Shown here: piece by piece, positions 25,694-34,517 of the stretch | How positions within the stretch are numbered: position 1 is the first letter of the stretch | Layout: each line of letters opens with the position of its first letter | Assembly: GCA_964454015.1 (NCBI GenBank) | Contig: CAYVQF010000036.1 | Coordinates: 1 to 55,697, forward strand | DNA length: 55,697 nt | Direction of reading: 5' to 3' | DNA from: CAYVQF01 sp964454015 | GTDB taxonomy: Bacteria > Myxococcota_A > Bradymonadia > UBA4248 | The notes under the pieces: generated by a model | What the model saw: the letters and a program-made list of their open reading frames with translations, nothing else | Database searches by the model: none | Told to the model about the DNA's origin: nothing | Translations under genes and position numbers: made by a program

Positions 25694-28600
25694 TACTCTG
25701 ACCTCCTCCGCTGAAGCTCTTCACGAAGCTTCTCCATGATTCGCCGATACACCTCTTCCGCTATCAGCATCAGCTCCTCATAGGGTGGCACTCCTGCGTC
25801 TGCCGCTGCAAAGCCCTGCTCCTGACTCTGCACCTCGTTCGTTGCCTTGGTCTCAGAACCGGCAACGCCAAAGAGTGGCTCGCCCCCATGTTCGACCGCC
25901 GGTGATCCTCCCACGAAGGGACTAACCAGATGCCTATCTAACTCAATGGGACTGCCTTGCACAGGCACAGCTCCTACCTGTCGCAGCATCTCCCGCAACT
26001 CCACGAGGTCAACCCCCTGGAACTGCTCTCCCTTCCTCCGCCACATCGGCAGACCTTGCTCGTCTGCAGAACTCCTATCGCCCAAGACCCTTGCCAATGC
26101 ACGCAATTCATTGGGCATCACCACGTCCATGCCGTGATCACTGATCTGCTCTGCCCGATCGAGGAGTCTCTCTACTCGCGTCAACATTTCAGCACTCTCG
26201 ACGCGTTGCGCCCTGCGCTGTGCGTCTTCGCCACTGCCGATGCGGAAGAACTCACCTACCGCGGCCGCACTCCCATCCTGTAACCACGGCTGCTGGCCAG
26301 GACCCTGCTGCCCCAAAGCACCTAAACTCAAAGACGCTTTCATCTGCGCACCCTCGCGCAGTCCCACTAACCTCTCGGGCGTCAAACCCAAGTTCATATC
26401 CCAGGCACGCCGCGCAATGTCAGCCTTCGCGTCTGCCACGCCACTCGGGACAAAAAGCTCCATAGTATCGGCTAGGGCCCCAACTTCACGAGAAGAACTC
26501 TCGCGCAGCGCGACTTTGTCCAGGGAACTCGCGCCATAGCGGCTAAGCACCCGGGACAATCCACCACCGTCCACCTGGGAATAAAGTCCTGCGTGGCCAC
26601 CCCCATCTCGCTTCGAAGCATCCCCCACAGATTCAGCCCCTGAGACAACTCCGGTCATTGCCAAAGTCTGCCGTTGAGCACTTGACATCTGTCTATAGGT
26701 TCCCGCCACTTCGCCACGCCGCGAAAGACTAGACCACTCCCCTCGCGACGCAAGGTCCAGGTCCTTTCGCTCATCCCCCCGCATTATCCCCAACGATTGC
26801 AACAATATCCGGGTCGCGCCATCACCCGCAAACGCTGATGGTACAAAGCGGCTGAAATAGCCCTCTTTATTCTGCTTGCGCGCCACGATATCCAAAGCCG
26901 CCCGCGTCTCAGCTGCCTCCCGCACATAGCCTGCGGCCATTCGAAGCCCATCTCCAGCACGCTTCTGCCCCTCGTCTCTTCCCTGCACCCCTTCATCGCC
27001 GCCGAAGCGCAATCCTGGAAGACGGGCCTCAAGCTCCCTCACAACATCTTCCACCTGGACGCCTCGCCTACCCAGCGACACCAGGATGCTCTCGCGCGCC
27101 ATCTCCAGGGTCGCGTCACCTGAGCCAAGCAGTGCGCCTCCGCGCTCAGCGTGGTGATGCTTGAGCGCTTCGGCAAAGGCGCCGGGACGCAAACTCACGC
27201 CAACGCCGTCACCGATGTTCCACACATCCTTGCCAACGCGTTCGAAGCCTTCTCGCCCTACGGCCTTATCGACCTCAGCCGACACGCGCGCCCGCTGCAG
27301 ACCCACTTTGGCGATCTCAGGCACAAAGGCCTTTTCCCCGATACCTTGCTTGCTCGAAAAGTCGATTTCTGAAGCCAAACGCTTCTCAAGCTCGCGCGAC
27401 TGCCTCGACGCACTGCTCAAATGGGTCTGACCAATCTCTTCGCGCAGCCCAAGGGAATCACCCCGACCTTCCTTTCCTCTCGGAGCGTAGGTCAATTGAA
27501 TCCGTTCCTCCCCCCGACCCAAGCCGCTCTTGACAGCGTAAGCGCCACCGCTGAGCACCCGATCCAGCAGGCCGCCATCGCTCATGTAACCTGCACGCCC
27601 AAGGCCCTCGCCAGCAGCATCTTGATCCGTCCATGCCACCCCTTGCCCCGGCGCGACTCTCTTGCCCTCATGGCGCGCCAACGCACCGATCAAGGTTTCG
27701 CGGAAGACCTCGACATCACTCGCCCGCCCCGCCTCCAAGAGCCCCTTGACACTGTGGTACGCACCCTTCTTCGCACCAAACATCCGAGTCAGGTCAACGA
27801 CGCTGCGCCCAAACCGCCATCCATCCTCACGCGCCCCAACGTTACGCACAGCCTCTTCGACGTCTTTACCGCCTGTCGCCAGCCCTAAGGGAACGCCATC
27901 TTCGCCCACCCGGCCAGTCAATGCACCAACAGCGAGTTCCTTCACAGCCAGGCTAGGCTCGCCCGTCCGGAATTGGGTACCAGCCACCAAGCCTCGCTCT
28001 CTTTCCTTCCTTTCCGTGCTGCTTACGGGCGCACTGAACATGACCTTAGCGATCACCTCCCGCAACCCCTCTCGACTCATCGTCCGCACAAAAGCTTCTA
28101 TCTCTCGCCTGTCTCCACCGCCTTCGACCTGCTTGCGCAAAAAGGCCTCTACCTTTTCAAGCTCATCACGGGCGAAAGCCTTCTGGCTAGGCGTGCCTAC
28201 ATCAACCAGCGACCGCGCACCAAAGCCACGTAACCCCTGCCCATCGTCAATGACTCTCGACATGGACCTTCGTGAGGTCATCGCCGCATTCTCGCGCATC
28301 GCAGCGATCATTTGCTCCCTAACGACGGCACTCTCAGTGCCCACCAACAGCGGCATGGCTTCAAACTTACCCGCCACGCCCCCTGCATCTATGCGACCGG
28401 CATCAGCTCCGACCGCACGCGTTGACTTCTGCGCCCTTTCCTGCAAGAGCCCCAAGGCCCCTACCAAAGCACCCGTGTAGCGCGAATCGAGTAGGACATC
28501 GTCGAGGCGTAATCTTCGCTGTGACGCGGCCTCTGGCGCACCCACACCCTTCTCGTGCGCCAGCTCCGTCGTACCACTTCCGTGGCGCCTTTGGGATCCA

Positions 28601-30516
28601 GACCCAACTTTTGTGATTCGTTCTATTTCTGCAACGCGTCTCTGTTCCTGTCGCGCGAGATTGTGCTTCAGCGAGCTAATCTCTTTCACCAAACCGTCGA
28701 GCGCCACACCACTCAAGGCTGGCTGCGTGTAAACGGCCTCGTGCCTGTGTTCTTCCCGCCGCTCATCAAGGTGACGCAAAAGAACTCGCAAATCAGCCCC
28801 AAAGCTCATGGTTCGACCGCGAGGAGTCTCACTATCCTCTCGTCCCTCACCTAGACTCTGCCAAGCCATCTTGCTTTGCGCTTTCTCAACGAACCCCTGT
28901 AGACGCTTCTCACTAAAAATGCCAAGCCGACCCAAGCGTCGCTCCAAACGTCCCGTCTCTTCCCGCATCGCCCCCAGAACGCGACGCCATTCCCCTTGAT
29001 GGGGAAGCTCACCTCCAGAAAGGTCCATCCCCTCGGTCACGCTTTCAGGATCTGCCAAAAACTGCAGTTTTCTACCCCCCATCGTCGGGGGAACTGCGTA
29101 CTTGGCCTCCTGCACGAGTCCAGCGCGATCGCTCGTACGGGCCACATTCCCAGAGCGCTGCAATGAACTCTCGGCGATCATACCCGCCCTTCCCAGGGCG
29201 GGTGGGTAGGGACTGACAAATCCAGACGCGGGCTGCCCTTGTCTCAAGACATTCGCGCCATGGCCATCGCCACCACTAAGTGACCGATAAGCACCCAACG
29301 TCCCCATGTCGGCATTGACGTCCTCGGCGCCCTCCACCACCCTCAAAAAGACGCCTTCCGTACTCCCGTAACCAGAGGATCCACTCTGCTCCATCGCCCG
29401 CAAAACCAAACGAGAAGCCAATCTCGACATTCCCTCATGCTGACCCGCGACCACCACCCCGTCTTGTCCCGTTGGATCGTCGACGAGGCTCAGCCCGCGC
29501 AAGGAACCCAAGCGCAGCCCCCCCTGCCCCAGAAGCTTTGGCTGCTGCTTCATGATCTCAGCGCTGAAGACGCTATGCCGTAACGAAGCCCATCCAGCCT
29601 CACCGCGTTGACCACTCCCTTGTTTGAGCGCTCCCTCACGTCCAGCCCACTGTGAGCCACTCGCCCCGGCCTCTAGCCCAGAGGTTCGCGTGCTCCCACC
29701 GAACCCCTCTCCGTGATCTACACGCGCCATCAAAGCATCGCCAACTGGCGCTCGACCCAACGACGGCAACACTTGTGCGTGATCTTCATCTGCTCGCAAG
29801 AACATGTTTGATGAAATGGCCCGCGCCAAAATACTCTCGCGCGCCACCTCGCCGCGATTCGAGGCCAAACCCTTTTCTGCCTCAACCTTGCGCAAGGCAT
29901 CCACAAAGTCCCGCCGCAAATCCTCGCGTTTCTGTTCCTCGCTCTTGCCGGCCCGGTCTCCTGCCGCTGCGTTCGCCTTCACCTTCTGCGCTATCTGTCG
30001 AATGAGACCCACGCCTGCACGCTGCAGCACCTCCGGCCGCACACCACTCTGCGCCAAAGCGCTCACGGCAAGCTGCACCGTCTCGCTGCGCGGCATCGGA
30101 CGCCCAGCACCTTCCGCAAGGTCTTGATGCTCTGTCTCTTCATCAAACAAGACAAGAAAGACAGCGTTGAGCCATTGGCGCCACGGCCCCAAATCGGTAG
30201 GCGTCCGCGGCCCATCCCCCACGGCACTGGGGCCGAAGTGGGGCTGCGCTTGCACCGGCAAGTACCTCTCGCGCACTTCACGCAACAGTGACGGCAAGGG
30301 TTTTCTTTGCGGCATCGCGAGACGACCCACAAGCCGTTCCGCCCGTGCGACTATTCTACCCGCAACCATGTCAGCGTCTGCCAACACTTCCCAAGCAGAA
30401 TCACCGACATCCGCCATATCATCGAGCCCAAGCGAGGCCAGCGTCATCCGACGCAAAACCACACCCACGCTCGATTGGTCACGCTGTTGCGTATTCTGAT
30501 GCCCATTACTCGACAT
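25693..30516 (-). CDS. very long helical protein (1607 aa), candidate tape measure or scaffold
   Basis: The largest gene of the window. The protein is rich in Arg, Glu, Gly and Ser, mostly helical, without membrane spans, signal peptide or Cys clusters. Many short charged coiled-coil pieces (LRREFVDALRKVEAEK, KRLASEIDFSS, EEVYRRIMEKLREEL) are separated by Gly/Ser-rich stretches. It lies between tube 3 and the LysM protein and is coupled to the latter by TAATG. No other gene in the cluster is long enough to set tail length, so a tape-measure role is plausible. However, Pvc14-type tape measures usually lie later and have hydrophobic segments, which this lacks. Alternatives are a scaffold or a cargo carrier. 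Confidence 0.85.
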   Translation of the reverse strand: MSSNGHQNTQQRDQSSVGVVLRRMTLASLGLDDMADVGDSAWEVLADADMVAGRIVARAERLVGRLAMPQRKPLPSLLREVRERYLPVQAQPHFGPSAVGDGPRTPTDLGPWRQWLNAVFLVLFDEETEHQDLAEGAGRPMPRSETVQLAVSALAQSGVRPEVLQRAGVGLIRQIAQKVKANAAAGDRAGKSEEQKREDLRRDFVDALRKVEAEKGLASNRGEVARESILARAISSNMFLRADEDHAQVLPSLGRAPVGDALMARVDHGEGFGGSTRTSGLEAGASGSQWAGREGALKQGSGQRGEAGWASLRHSVFSAEIMKQQPKLLGQGGLRLGSLRGLSLVDDPTGQDGVVVAGQHEGMSRLASRLVLRAMEQSGSSGYGSTEGVFLRVVEGAEDVNADMGTLGAYRSLSGGDGHGANVLRQGQPASGFVSPYPPALGRAGMIAESSLQRSGNVARTSDRAGLVQEAKYAVPPTMGGRKLQFLADPESVTEGMDLSGGELPHQGEWRRVLGAMREETGRLERRLGRLGIFSEKRLQGFVEKAQSKMAWQSLGEGREDSETPRGRTMSFGADLRVLLRHLDERREEHRHEAVYTQPALSGVALDGLVKEISSLKHNLARQEQRRVAEIERITKVGSGSQRRHGSGTTELAHEKGVGAPEAASQRRLRLDDVLLDSRYTGALVGALGLLQERAQKSTRAVGADAGRIDAGGVAGKFEAMPLLVGTESAVVREQMIAAMRENAAMTSRRSMSRVIDDGQGLRGFGARSLVDVGTPSQKAFARDELEKVEAFLRKQVEGGGDRREIEAFVRTMSREGLREVIAKVMFSAPVSSTERKERERGLVAGTQFRTGEPSLAVKELAVGALTGRVGEDGVPLGLATGGKDVEEAVRNVGAREDGWRFGRSVVDLTRMFGAKKGAYHSVKGLLEAGRASDVEVFRETLIGALARHEGKRVAPGQGVAWTDQDAAGEGLGRAGYMSDGGLLDRVLSGGAYAVKSGLGRGEERIQLTYAPRGKEGRGDSLGLREEIGQTHLSSASRQSRELEKRLASEIDFSSKQGIGEKAFVPEIAKVGLQRARVSAEVDKAVGREGFERVGKDVWNIGDGVGVSLRPGAFAEALKHHHAERGGALLGSGDATLEMARESILVSLGRRGVQVEDVVRELEARLPGLRFGGDEGVQGRDEGQKRAGDGLRMAAGYVREAAETRAALDIVARKQNKEGYFSRFVPSAFAGDGATRILLQSLGIMRGDERKDLDLASRGEWSSLSRRGEVAGTYRQMSSAQRQTLAMTGVVSGAESVGDASKRDGGGHAGLYSQVDGGGLSRVLSRYGASSLDKVALRESSSREVGALADTMELFVPSGVADAKADIARRAWDMNLGLTPERLVGLREGAQMKASLSLGALGQQGPGQQPWLQDGSAAAVGEFFRIGSGEDAQRRAQRVESAEMLTRVERLLDRAEQISDHGMDVVMPNELRALARVLGDRSSADEQGLPMWRRKGEQFQGVDLVELREMLRQVGAVPVQGSPIELDRHLVSPFVGGSPAVEHGGEPLFGVAGSETKATNEVQSQEQGFAAADAGVPPYEELMLIAEEVYRRIMEKLREELQRRRSE

Positions 30517-30595
30517 CTTCGTCTCCGCATTTCGGTTGACGTTTGCCGCAAGACCGCTACGCCAGACACCTCATCCGCGCAGCACCCGTTGCCAC

Positions 30596-31051
30596 CTACT
30601 TACCACTACGGTCCAGACTCCCCACCGAGTGCTCTACCAAGCCCTCATGAGCAATCTCCAAGCTCTCGACGGCGATCGCATTTTGCCCAACGTTGAGCTG
30701 CGGCCCGTCCCATTTAACCGGAATTCCATTGACGAAGCGCCAACGCGCGATCTCCTTACCCGCGTTTGAGTACATCACAATGTTGCCACTCAAACGTCTT
30801 TTGTCCCCATGGAACTTCGTAACGGCGTCAAGCAAAGTCCCAGTGCAGAACCCTCGCTTGAGCACGAGGTTTGGAAACTTTCCTTGCCCGACAAGCTTGC
30901 GGGTCGTCCAGTTCCGCCCCCCTTCTTCAACCTCCACGACCTCTATTTGTGCGGAAAGCCCACTCACCTCCTGAAAATAGCCTGCGGCCACACCATCCAC
31001 ATCTACCTTGAAGGCGAAAGTCCCAAACGGATCGCTGTTGTCGGCGGCCAT
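30596..31051 (-). CDS. tail tube protein 3 (gp19/Pvc5-like)
   Basis: The 151-residue protein matches T4 gp19-type tube subunits: DPFGTFAFKVDVDGVAAGYF, EVSGLSAQIEVVEV, FPNLVLKRGF and the C-terminal NAIAVESLEIAHEGL. AGGAGAGG precedes the ATG. It differs clearly from tubes 1 and 2 and, placed before the LysM adaptor, probably forms the baseplate-proximal ring, as Pvc5/Afp5 do. It lies 79 bases upstream of the 1607-aa gene. Confidence 0.93.
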   Translation of the reverse strand: MAADNSDPFGTFAFKVDVDGVAAGYFQEVSGLSAQIEVVEVEEGGRNWTTRKLVGQGKFPNLVLKRGFCTGTLLDAVTKFHGDKRRLSGNIVMYSNAGKEIARWRFVNGIPVKWDGPQLNVGQNAIAVESLEIAHEGLVEHSVGSLDRSGK

Positions 31052-31328
31052 CTGTCCTCTCCTTGAACCGGCTCCTGAGTAGAGCTGTTGTCGGTACCAA
31101 TGGGGCTTTCAAGCCCCGCAAAGAAATAATCTACCGCGCACCTCAAAACACGCGAGAAAAAAGATGGGTAAGCCCACCTTCGTCAAGCATCGGCGCTTCA
31201 CCTGCAAGGTTAATACCACCGAATCCGCTACGCCCAAAATGGAGCTTTCCCCTTTCTTTACGCGCGCTCCATCACGATTCCCCGGCCCAGAACCACCCGT
31301 GCAGATTGGGCACAGGGAACAGCAAACC
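31052..31328. other. intergenic stretch between sheath 2 and tube 3 with one hairpin
   Basis: About 277 bases with no convincing gene on either strand. A perfect inverted repeat GGGGCTT-TC-AAGCCCC lies at 31102-31117, but no T run follows on the minus strand. It is therefore a weak terminator at best, or an mRNA-stabilising hairpin between two highly expressed structural genes. Confidence 0.5.
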
Positions 31329-33098
31329 TCAGACGCCCAGGTCCTCCATGTCACCCAAGCGCCGATCTTCGACGGTGTGCTCGAGGCGCATGGAGATGAA
31401 CTCTGCCGGTCGACTCGGCGCGACGCCAATGTCAACGACAAGCGTCCCGCTTTCAATCTCTTCGTTGCTGTTGTTGTTCTCGTTACAGAGAACATAGAAT
31501 GCGTCGTCTTGCACGTCGCCTTTGAAATAGCCGCTTGACCACAGCATCCGCAGAAAATCCTGGACCGCAGTTTGAACTTTCTTCTGCAGATCTGAGTTAT
31601 TGGGTTCAAAGACCACCCACTGGGTGTTTTCATGTATCGCCCGGCGGACGGCATTCATCACTCTCCGCGTCGTCATGAAGCGCCATTCGGGTTCGTTAGA
31701 TAGGGTCCGCGCACCCCAGGGACGGATCCCACGCACGGGAAAACTCCTGATGCTATTGATGCCCTTGGCGTTCAATTCGGCGAGGTGCCCCTCTTGGAGC
31801 ACCACCGCAGTGTCGACCACGCCCTCCAAAGGTAGGTTGGCCGGAGCGCGATGTACCCCTTCCTCCCTGTCACAGCGAGAAATCAGACCGGCGATGTGTC
31901 CGACCGGCGGTATGCGCCGCTTCTCGCCGTCATGCACCATCACCAGCCAGGGATAGTAGAGCGCACCGAAGGCCGATTCGTAGCGCAATCGCCAATCGAG
32001 GACGCCCTCATAACTGGTCGCATCGGGTGTATCCAGCAGAGCAAAGCGCTCACCCATCCTCTCGCAGTGATCGAGGACGGCCTTCTGTACCCCGACGACG
32101 TCTCGCTCACTTTTGAAACCAGAGCAATGAGCACTGGCAAAGTGCAAGTCTGGCACTGCCACGAGGTCGATCTCATCGTTTGCCTCGAGCGCCCCCAATC
32201 CATAGCGGGCATCAGGCCCATTGTTATAGCCGATGATGTCCTCTGGGCTGATCCCATCCAAGCCATCCCTACCGCCACGCAACATGAGGCCATCGATCTC
32301 CTCAGGCATGTTCACGGGGAGCGGTGAAACGCTGTCGAGATCCCTGACGCGGATGAGATCTGACTCGCTGTTGATGACCCTGACCAGATTCCTGCCCGCC
32401 CCAGGCGAGACGGAGAGGTGAAGAAACTTTTCTGACTTCAACCGCGTTTTGACAAAAAGGTTGAACTCCAAGGGCTCCACATAGGTCGGCGATGCCGATT
32501 TGAAGGCCTTGCCGACCACACCCCGCCACATCACTTCGGGCCCACGGACCTGGGTCAACACCACATAGCGCTCGTTTTCGCCGTCGCTAAATCGGATCAC
32601 CATTCCCGCATCTAGGCCACGGGTAGACTGCAGCGTCGCTCTTTGTTCATTCTCATTCAGGTCAAGGGTCAGAAAGGTCTGTACCCTAGGGGTCTCCGGC
32701 TTCTGGACCGAGATGGCAATCTCGTTGCCCCAGGCCCCTTCGCTCGAAGCAGTGACCTCGATGGCCGGGTAGCCCTCGCGGTCTAACAGTTCGTACCTGG
32801 CCTTTCGCGCCAGCTCGCCGCGTCCCCGCCGAAAGATGTGGGCGACGCGTACGATAAAGCAAAACTTGCCACCGTTCTTAAAGAAACCTTCCACACAATC
32901 CGCCAAGTAACTACGTGGCACGGGCGAACCATAGATTTGCCGATAATGCGCCATGCTTCTGACTTTGGTGGGCTCGTTCAGCGGGCCACGCTCAGCCACC
33001 CCGACAAACGCGGGAACCCCGGTTTCGCCGAGGCCGATGCTGCGATCCTCACGCACCCGCTCTTCAAAAAACACCCCTGGAACACGAATTCTTGCCAT
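31329..33098 (-). CDS. tail sheath protein 2 (589 aa)
   Basis: ATG 33098 (MARIRVPGVFFEERV) follows GGGGTG; an upstream in-frame start would add a non-family leader. The N-terminus (PGVFFEE, GVPAFVGVAERGPLNEPTKV, YGSPVPRSYLADCVEGFFKNGG) and C-terminus (INSIRSFPVRGIRPWGARTL, WRFMTTRRVMNAVRRAI, QWVVFEPNN, VDIGVAPSRPAEFISMRL) are those of contractile sheath subunits. About 200 extra residues in the middle form an insertion domain relative to sheath 1, likely surface-exposed. Two or three sheath genes are normal in eCIS. It is the second gene after the internal promoter. Confidence 0.95.
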   Translation of the reverse strand: MARIRVPGVFFEERVREDRSIGLGETGVPAFVGVAERGPLNEPTKVRSMAHYRQIYGSPVPRSYLADCVEGFFKNGGKFCFIVRVAHIFRRGRGELARKARYELLDREGYPAIEVTASSEGAWGNEIAISVQKPETPRVQTFLTLDLNENEQRATLQSTRGLDAGMVIRFSDGENERYVVLTQVRGPEVMWRGVVGKAFKSASPTYVEPLEFNLFVKTRLKSEKFLHLSVSPGAGRNLVRVINSESDLIRVRDLDSVSPLPVNMPEEIDGLMLRGGRDGLDGISPEDIIGYNNGPDARYGLGALEANDEIDLVAVPDLHFASAHCSGFKSERDVVGVQKAVLDHCERMGERFALLDTPDATSYEGVLDWRLRYESAFGALYYPWLVMVHDGEKRRIPPVGHIAGLISRCDREEGVHRAPANLPLEGVVDTAVVLQEGHLAELNAKGINSIRSFPVRGIRPWGARTLSNEPEWRFMTTRRVMNAVRRAIHENTQWVVFEPNNSDLQKKVQTAVQDFLRMLWSSGYFKGDVQDDAFYVLCNENNNSNEEIESGTLVVDIGVAPSRPAEFISMRLEHTVEDRRLGDMEDLGV

Positions 33099-33195
33099 TG
33101 TCACCCCACGCACTGATCCAGACTCAAACAAATCAAAATCTGCCTGTCCTCAAGGTGTCTGGGCAGACCGCTCGCATTCCACCACCGCTACAGTG

Positions 33196-33360
33196 TCACC
33201 CCATACGGCTCTCGTTGATCTCTCGGTTGATCTCCGAGATCTCGCGAATCCAGATCTGCCGTTCCTTGTGTTCCATGGACAGGATGTCGTCCACTGACCA
33301 GTGGAAATGGTAAGCAATATAAGCTACCTCCTGGTAGATCTTTTCCAGGGGGTAGCTCAG
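33196..33360 (-). CDS. small DUF6760-like ORF, probable -1 frameshift extension of the tail assembly chaperone
   Basis: A 54-codon ORF ending at TGA 33198-33196. It encodes YPLEKIYQEVAYIAYHFHW near the start, then LSMEHKERQIWIREI and INREIN. This resembles the small DUF6760-type proteins I recall from eCIS clusters. Its open frame has no ATG, GTG or TTG before the conserved part; the only candidate is CTG at 33360, overlapping the upstream TGA. It is in the -1 frame of the preceding gene, immediately after a seven-G slippery run. Expression as a chaperone-extension fusion of about 177 residues is the best explanation. CTG-initiated coupled translation is the alternative. It lies 97 bases before sheath 2. 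Confidence 0.75.
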   Translation of the reverse strand: MSYPLEKIYQEVAYIAYHFHWSVDDILSMEHKERQIWIREISEINREINESRMG

Positions 33361-33369
33361 TACCCCCCC
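33348..33369 (-). promoter_or_regulatory. putative -1 programmed ribosomal frameshift site
   Basis: On the minus strand the coding frame reads TTG GGG GGG TAC TGA. The run G-GGG-GGG (33369-33363) fits the X-XXY-YYZ slippery heptamer exactly. Slippage by -1 gives Gly-Gly-Val-Leu and enters the 54-codon ORF. The zero-frame stop is six bases after the run. A 7-bp inverted repeat GGGGGTA/TACCCCC (33367-33361 and 33354-33348) overlaps the run and could form a hairpin around the stop. Confidence 0.6.
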
Positions 33370-33728
33370 AAGCCAGTCCCCATATCCACCTCAAACTCGT
33401 GCTTGCATGCGGGGCAACTGACCTTGATGCTTGCCGAGCCTTCCTCGTTGATCTTGCGGTAAAACTCCTGCAGGTAGGCCAAATCCGAACTAAACAAGTC
33501 TTCAACGATATTTGGCGTAATGGTTCGCAGTTGACCGAGTTTCACCATCACGCGCGAGAGCAGGATGATGACCAAATAGGCGCGGTTGGCCTGGACACGA
33601 TAGTCCTGCAGAGGCGCAATTTCATCTTTGGCTGTCGCCAAACGCATCACACCTTCTCGGTGCAGGTTCCCATCTTTATCGACATAGCCTTTGGGTAGCG
33701 TGAAGGGAAACTCGGTTTGAAATGCCAT
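33357..33728 (-). CDS. tail assembly chaperone-like protein (phage G / Mu gp41-like position)
   Basis: The 123-residue protein has a family-like N-terminus (FPFTLPKGYVDKDGNLHREG, MRLATAKDEIAPLQD), a helical middle (ILLSRVMVKLGQLRTI, DLAYLQEFYRKINE) and a CPAC motif at the C-terminus that may bind metal. It resembles the tail-assembly proteins encoded between tube and tape measure in contractile phages. AGGAAG lies ahead of the ATG. It is the first gene after the internal terminator and promoter. Its last codons hold the slippery run leading into the small downstream ORF, as in the G/GT chaperones of long-tailed phages. In that model the short form is made most often and the extended form at low level. 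Confidence 0.85.
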   Translation of the reverse strand: MAFQTEFPFTLPKGYVDKDGNLHREGVMRLATAKDEIAPLQDYRVQANRAYLVIILLSRVMVKLGQLRTITPNIVEDLFSSDLAYLQEFYRKINEEGSASIKVSCPACKHEFEVDMGTGLGGY

Positions 33729-33828
33729 TTCTTTGCTTCCTGCGTATTCTTGTTTCTGAAAGGTAACCCGGCCTCGACCATGCCAACTTTCGCCACTGGT
33801 GTCGTCCTAGCTGGCATAGTACCAGGGG

Positions 33829-33858
33829 ATCATAATACGGTCACGGCGCCGTTGTCCA
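33829..33858 (-). promoter_or_regulatory. predicted sigma70-type promoter for the chaperone-sheath 2-baseplate unit
   Basis: On the minus strand TGGACA (33858-33853) and TATGAT (33834-33829) are separated by 18 bases, each matching the consensus at five of six positions. The site lies between the upstream terminator and the chaperone gene and predicts a leader of about 95 bases. Confidence 0.6.
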
Positions 33859-33928
33859 CCCCTGCGCAGGTTGTCACGGCCACCGCCTCGCGGCAATTGC
33901 CTTTTGGCGGCGCTTTCCGGTGTCGCGC

Positions 33929-33954
33929 AAAAAAAAAGCCCCCAAAAGGGGGCT
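33929..33954 (-). terminator. strong rho-independent terminator after tube 2
   Basis: On the minus strand a 7-bp G/C stem AGCCCCC/GGGGGCT with a TTTT loop (33954-33937) is followed by a T run to 33929. It lies 20 bases past the tube 2 stop and should separate the abundant sheath 1/tube genes from the rest. Confidence 0.93.
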
Positions 33955-33974
33955 CGACAGCACCAGAGGTGGTT

Positions 33975-34409
33975 CTAGGCGATTTCCATCTCTTCGACGA
34001 CGAAGGTGATCTCTTCGGTCACCACATCGTTGCCCTTGCCGTCAAAGGAGTTCACCTTCCACTGCTTGGGCCAGCATCCATAGAGGTTCCAACGACGCAC
34101 TTCGTTGCCGGCGTTGTCGTTGAGGATGACGGAGATGTCACGGCGGTCGTACTGGCCATCACGCGCAGCTTTCCACCATTCTTGGAGGTCCGGCGTCACG
34201 ATGTAGCCCTTCTTGAGGGTCACATCACCGAACTTGGAACGACCTGGACGCTTACGCATGGTAAGATCGTCACCATCTTGGAATTCAATGACTTCGATTT
34301 CGGCAGTGATGCCGTCGACGCCTTTGAAATAACCAGCGGCCACGCCTTGAATTTCCACCATGAAGTTGTAAGCACCCAAGTGATCGAGTTCACCACGACG
34401 AGTCGGCAT
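33975..34409 (-). CDS. tail tube protein 2 (gp19/Pvc1-like)
   Basis: The 144-residue protein matches eCIS inner-tube subunits: GELDHLGAYNFMVEIQGVAA, GVDGITAEIEVIEFQDGDD, KRPGRSKFGDVTLKKGY, WYDRRD-like polymer region, and the C-terminal EITFVVEEMEIA. GGGGAAAG precedes the ATG. Its first 85 and last 55 bases are nearly identical to those of tube 1, so the two are recent tandem duplicates or kept alike by gene conversion. It is the last gene before the terminator and is probably the main stacked tube subunit. Confidence 0.95.
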   Translation of the reverse strand: MPTRRGELDHLGAYNFMVEIQGVAAGYFKGVDGITAEIEVIEFQDGDDLTMRKRPGRSKFGDVTLKKGYIVTPDLQEWWKAARDGQYDRRDISVILNDNAGNEVRRWNLYGCWPKQWKVNSFDGKGNDVVTEEITFVVEEMEIA

Positions 34410-34517
34410 ATCTTTCCCCTGTAATCTTTGTTCAAGCGCTTCGATTTACGAACGGCCGCCCAAGTCACCTGCGTTCACCTAGGCGGTCCCACAGCGACCA
34501 TCACCTTAGCGACGATG

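Noticed and set aside
33188..33505. 105-aa minus-strand frame across the chaperone and small ORF
   Set aside because: Different frame from both conserved proteins and of biased composition.
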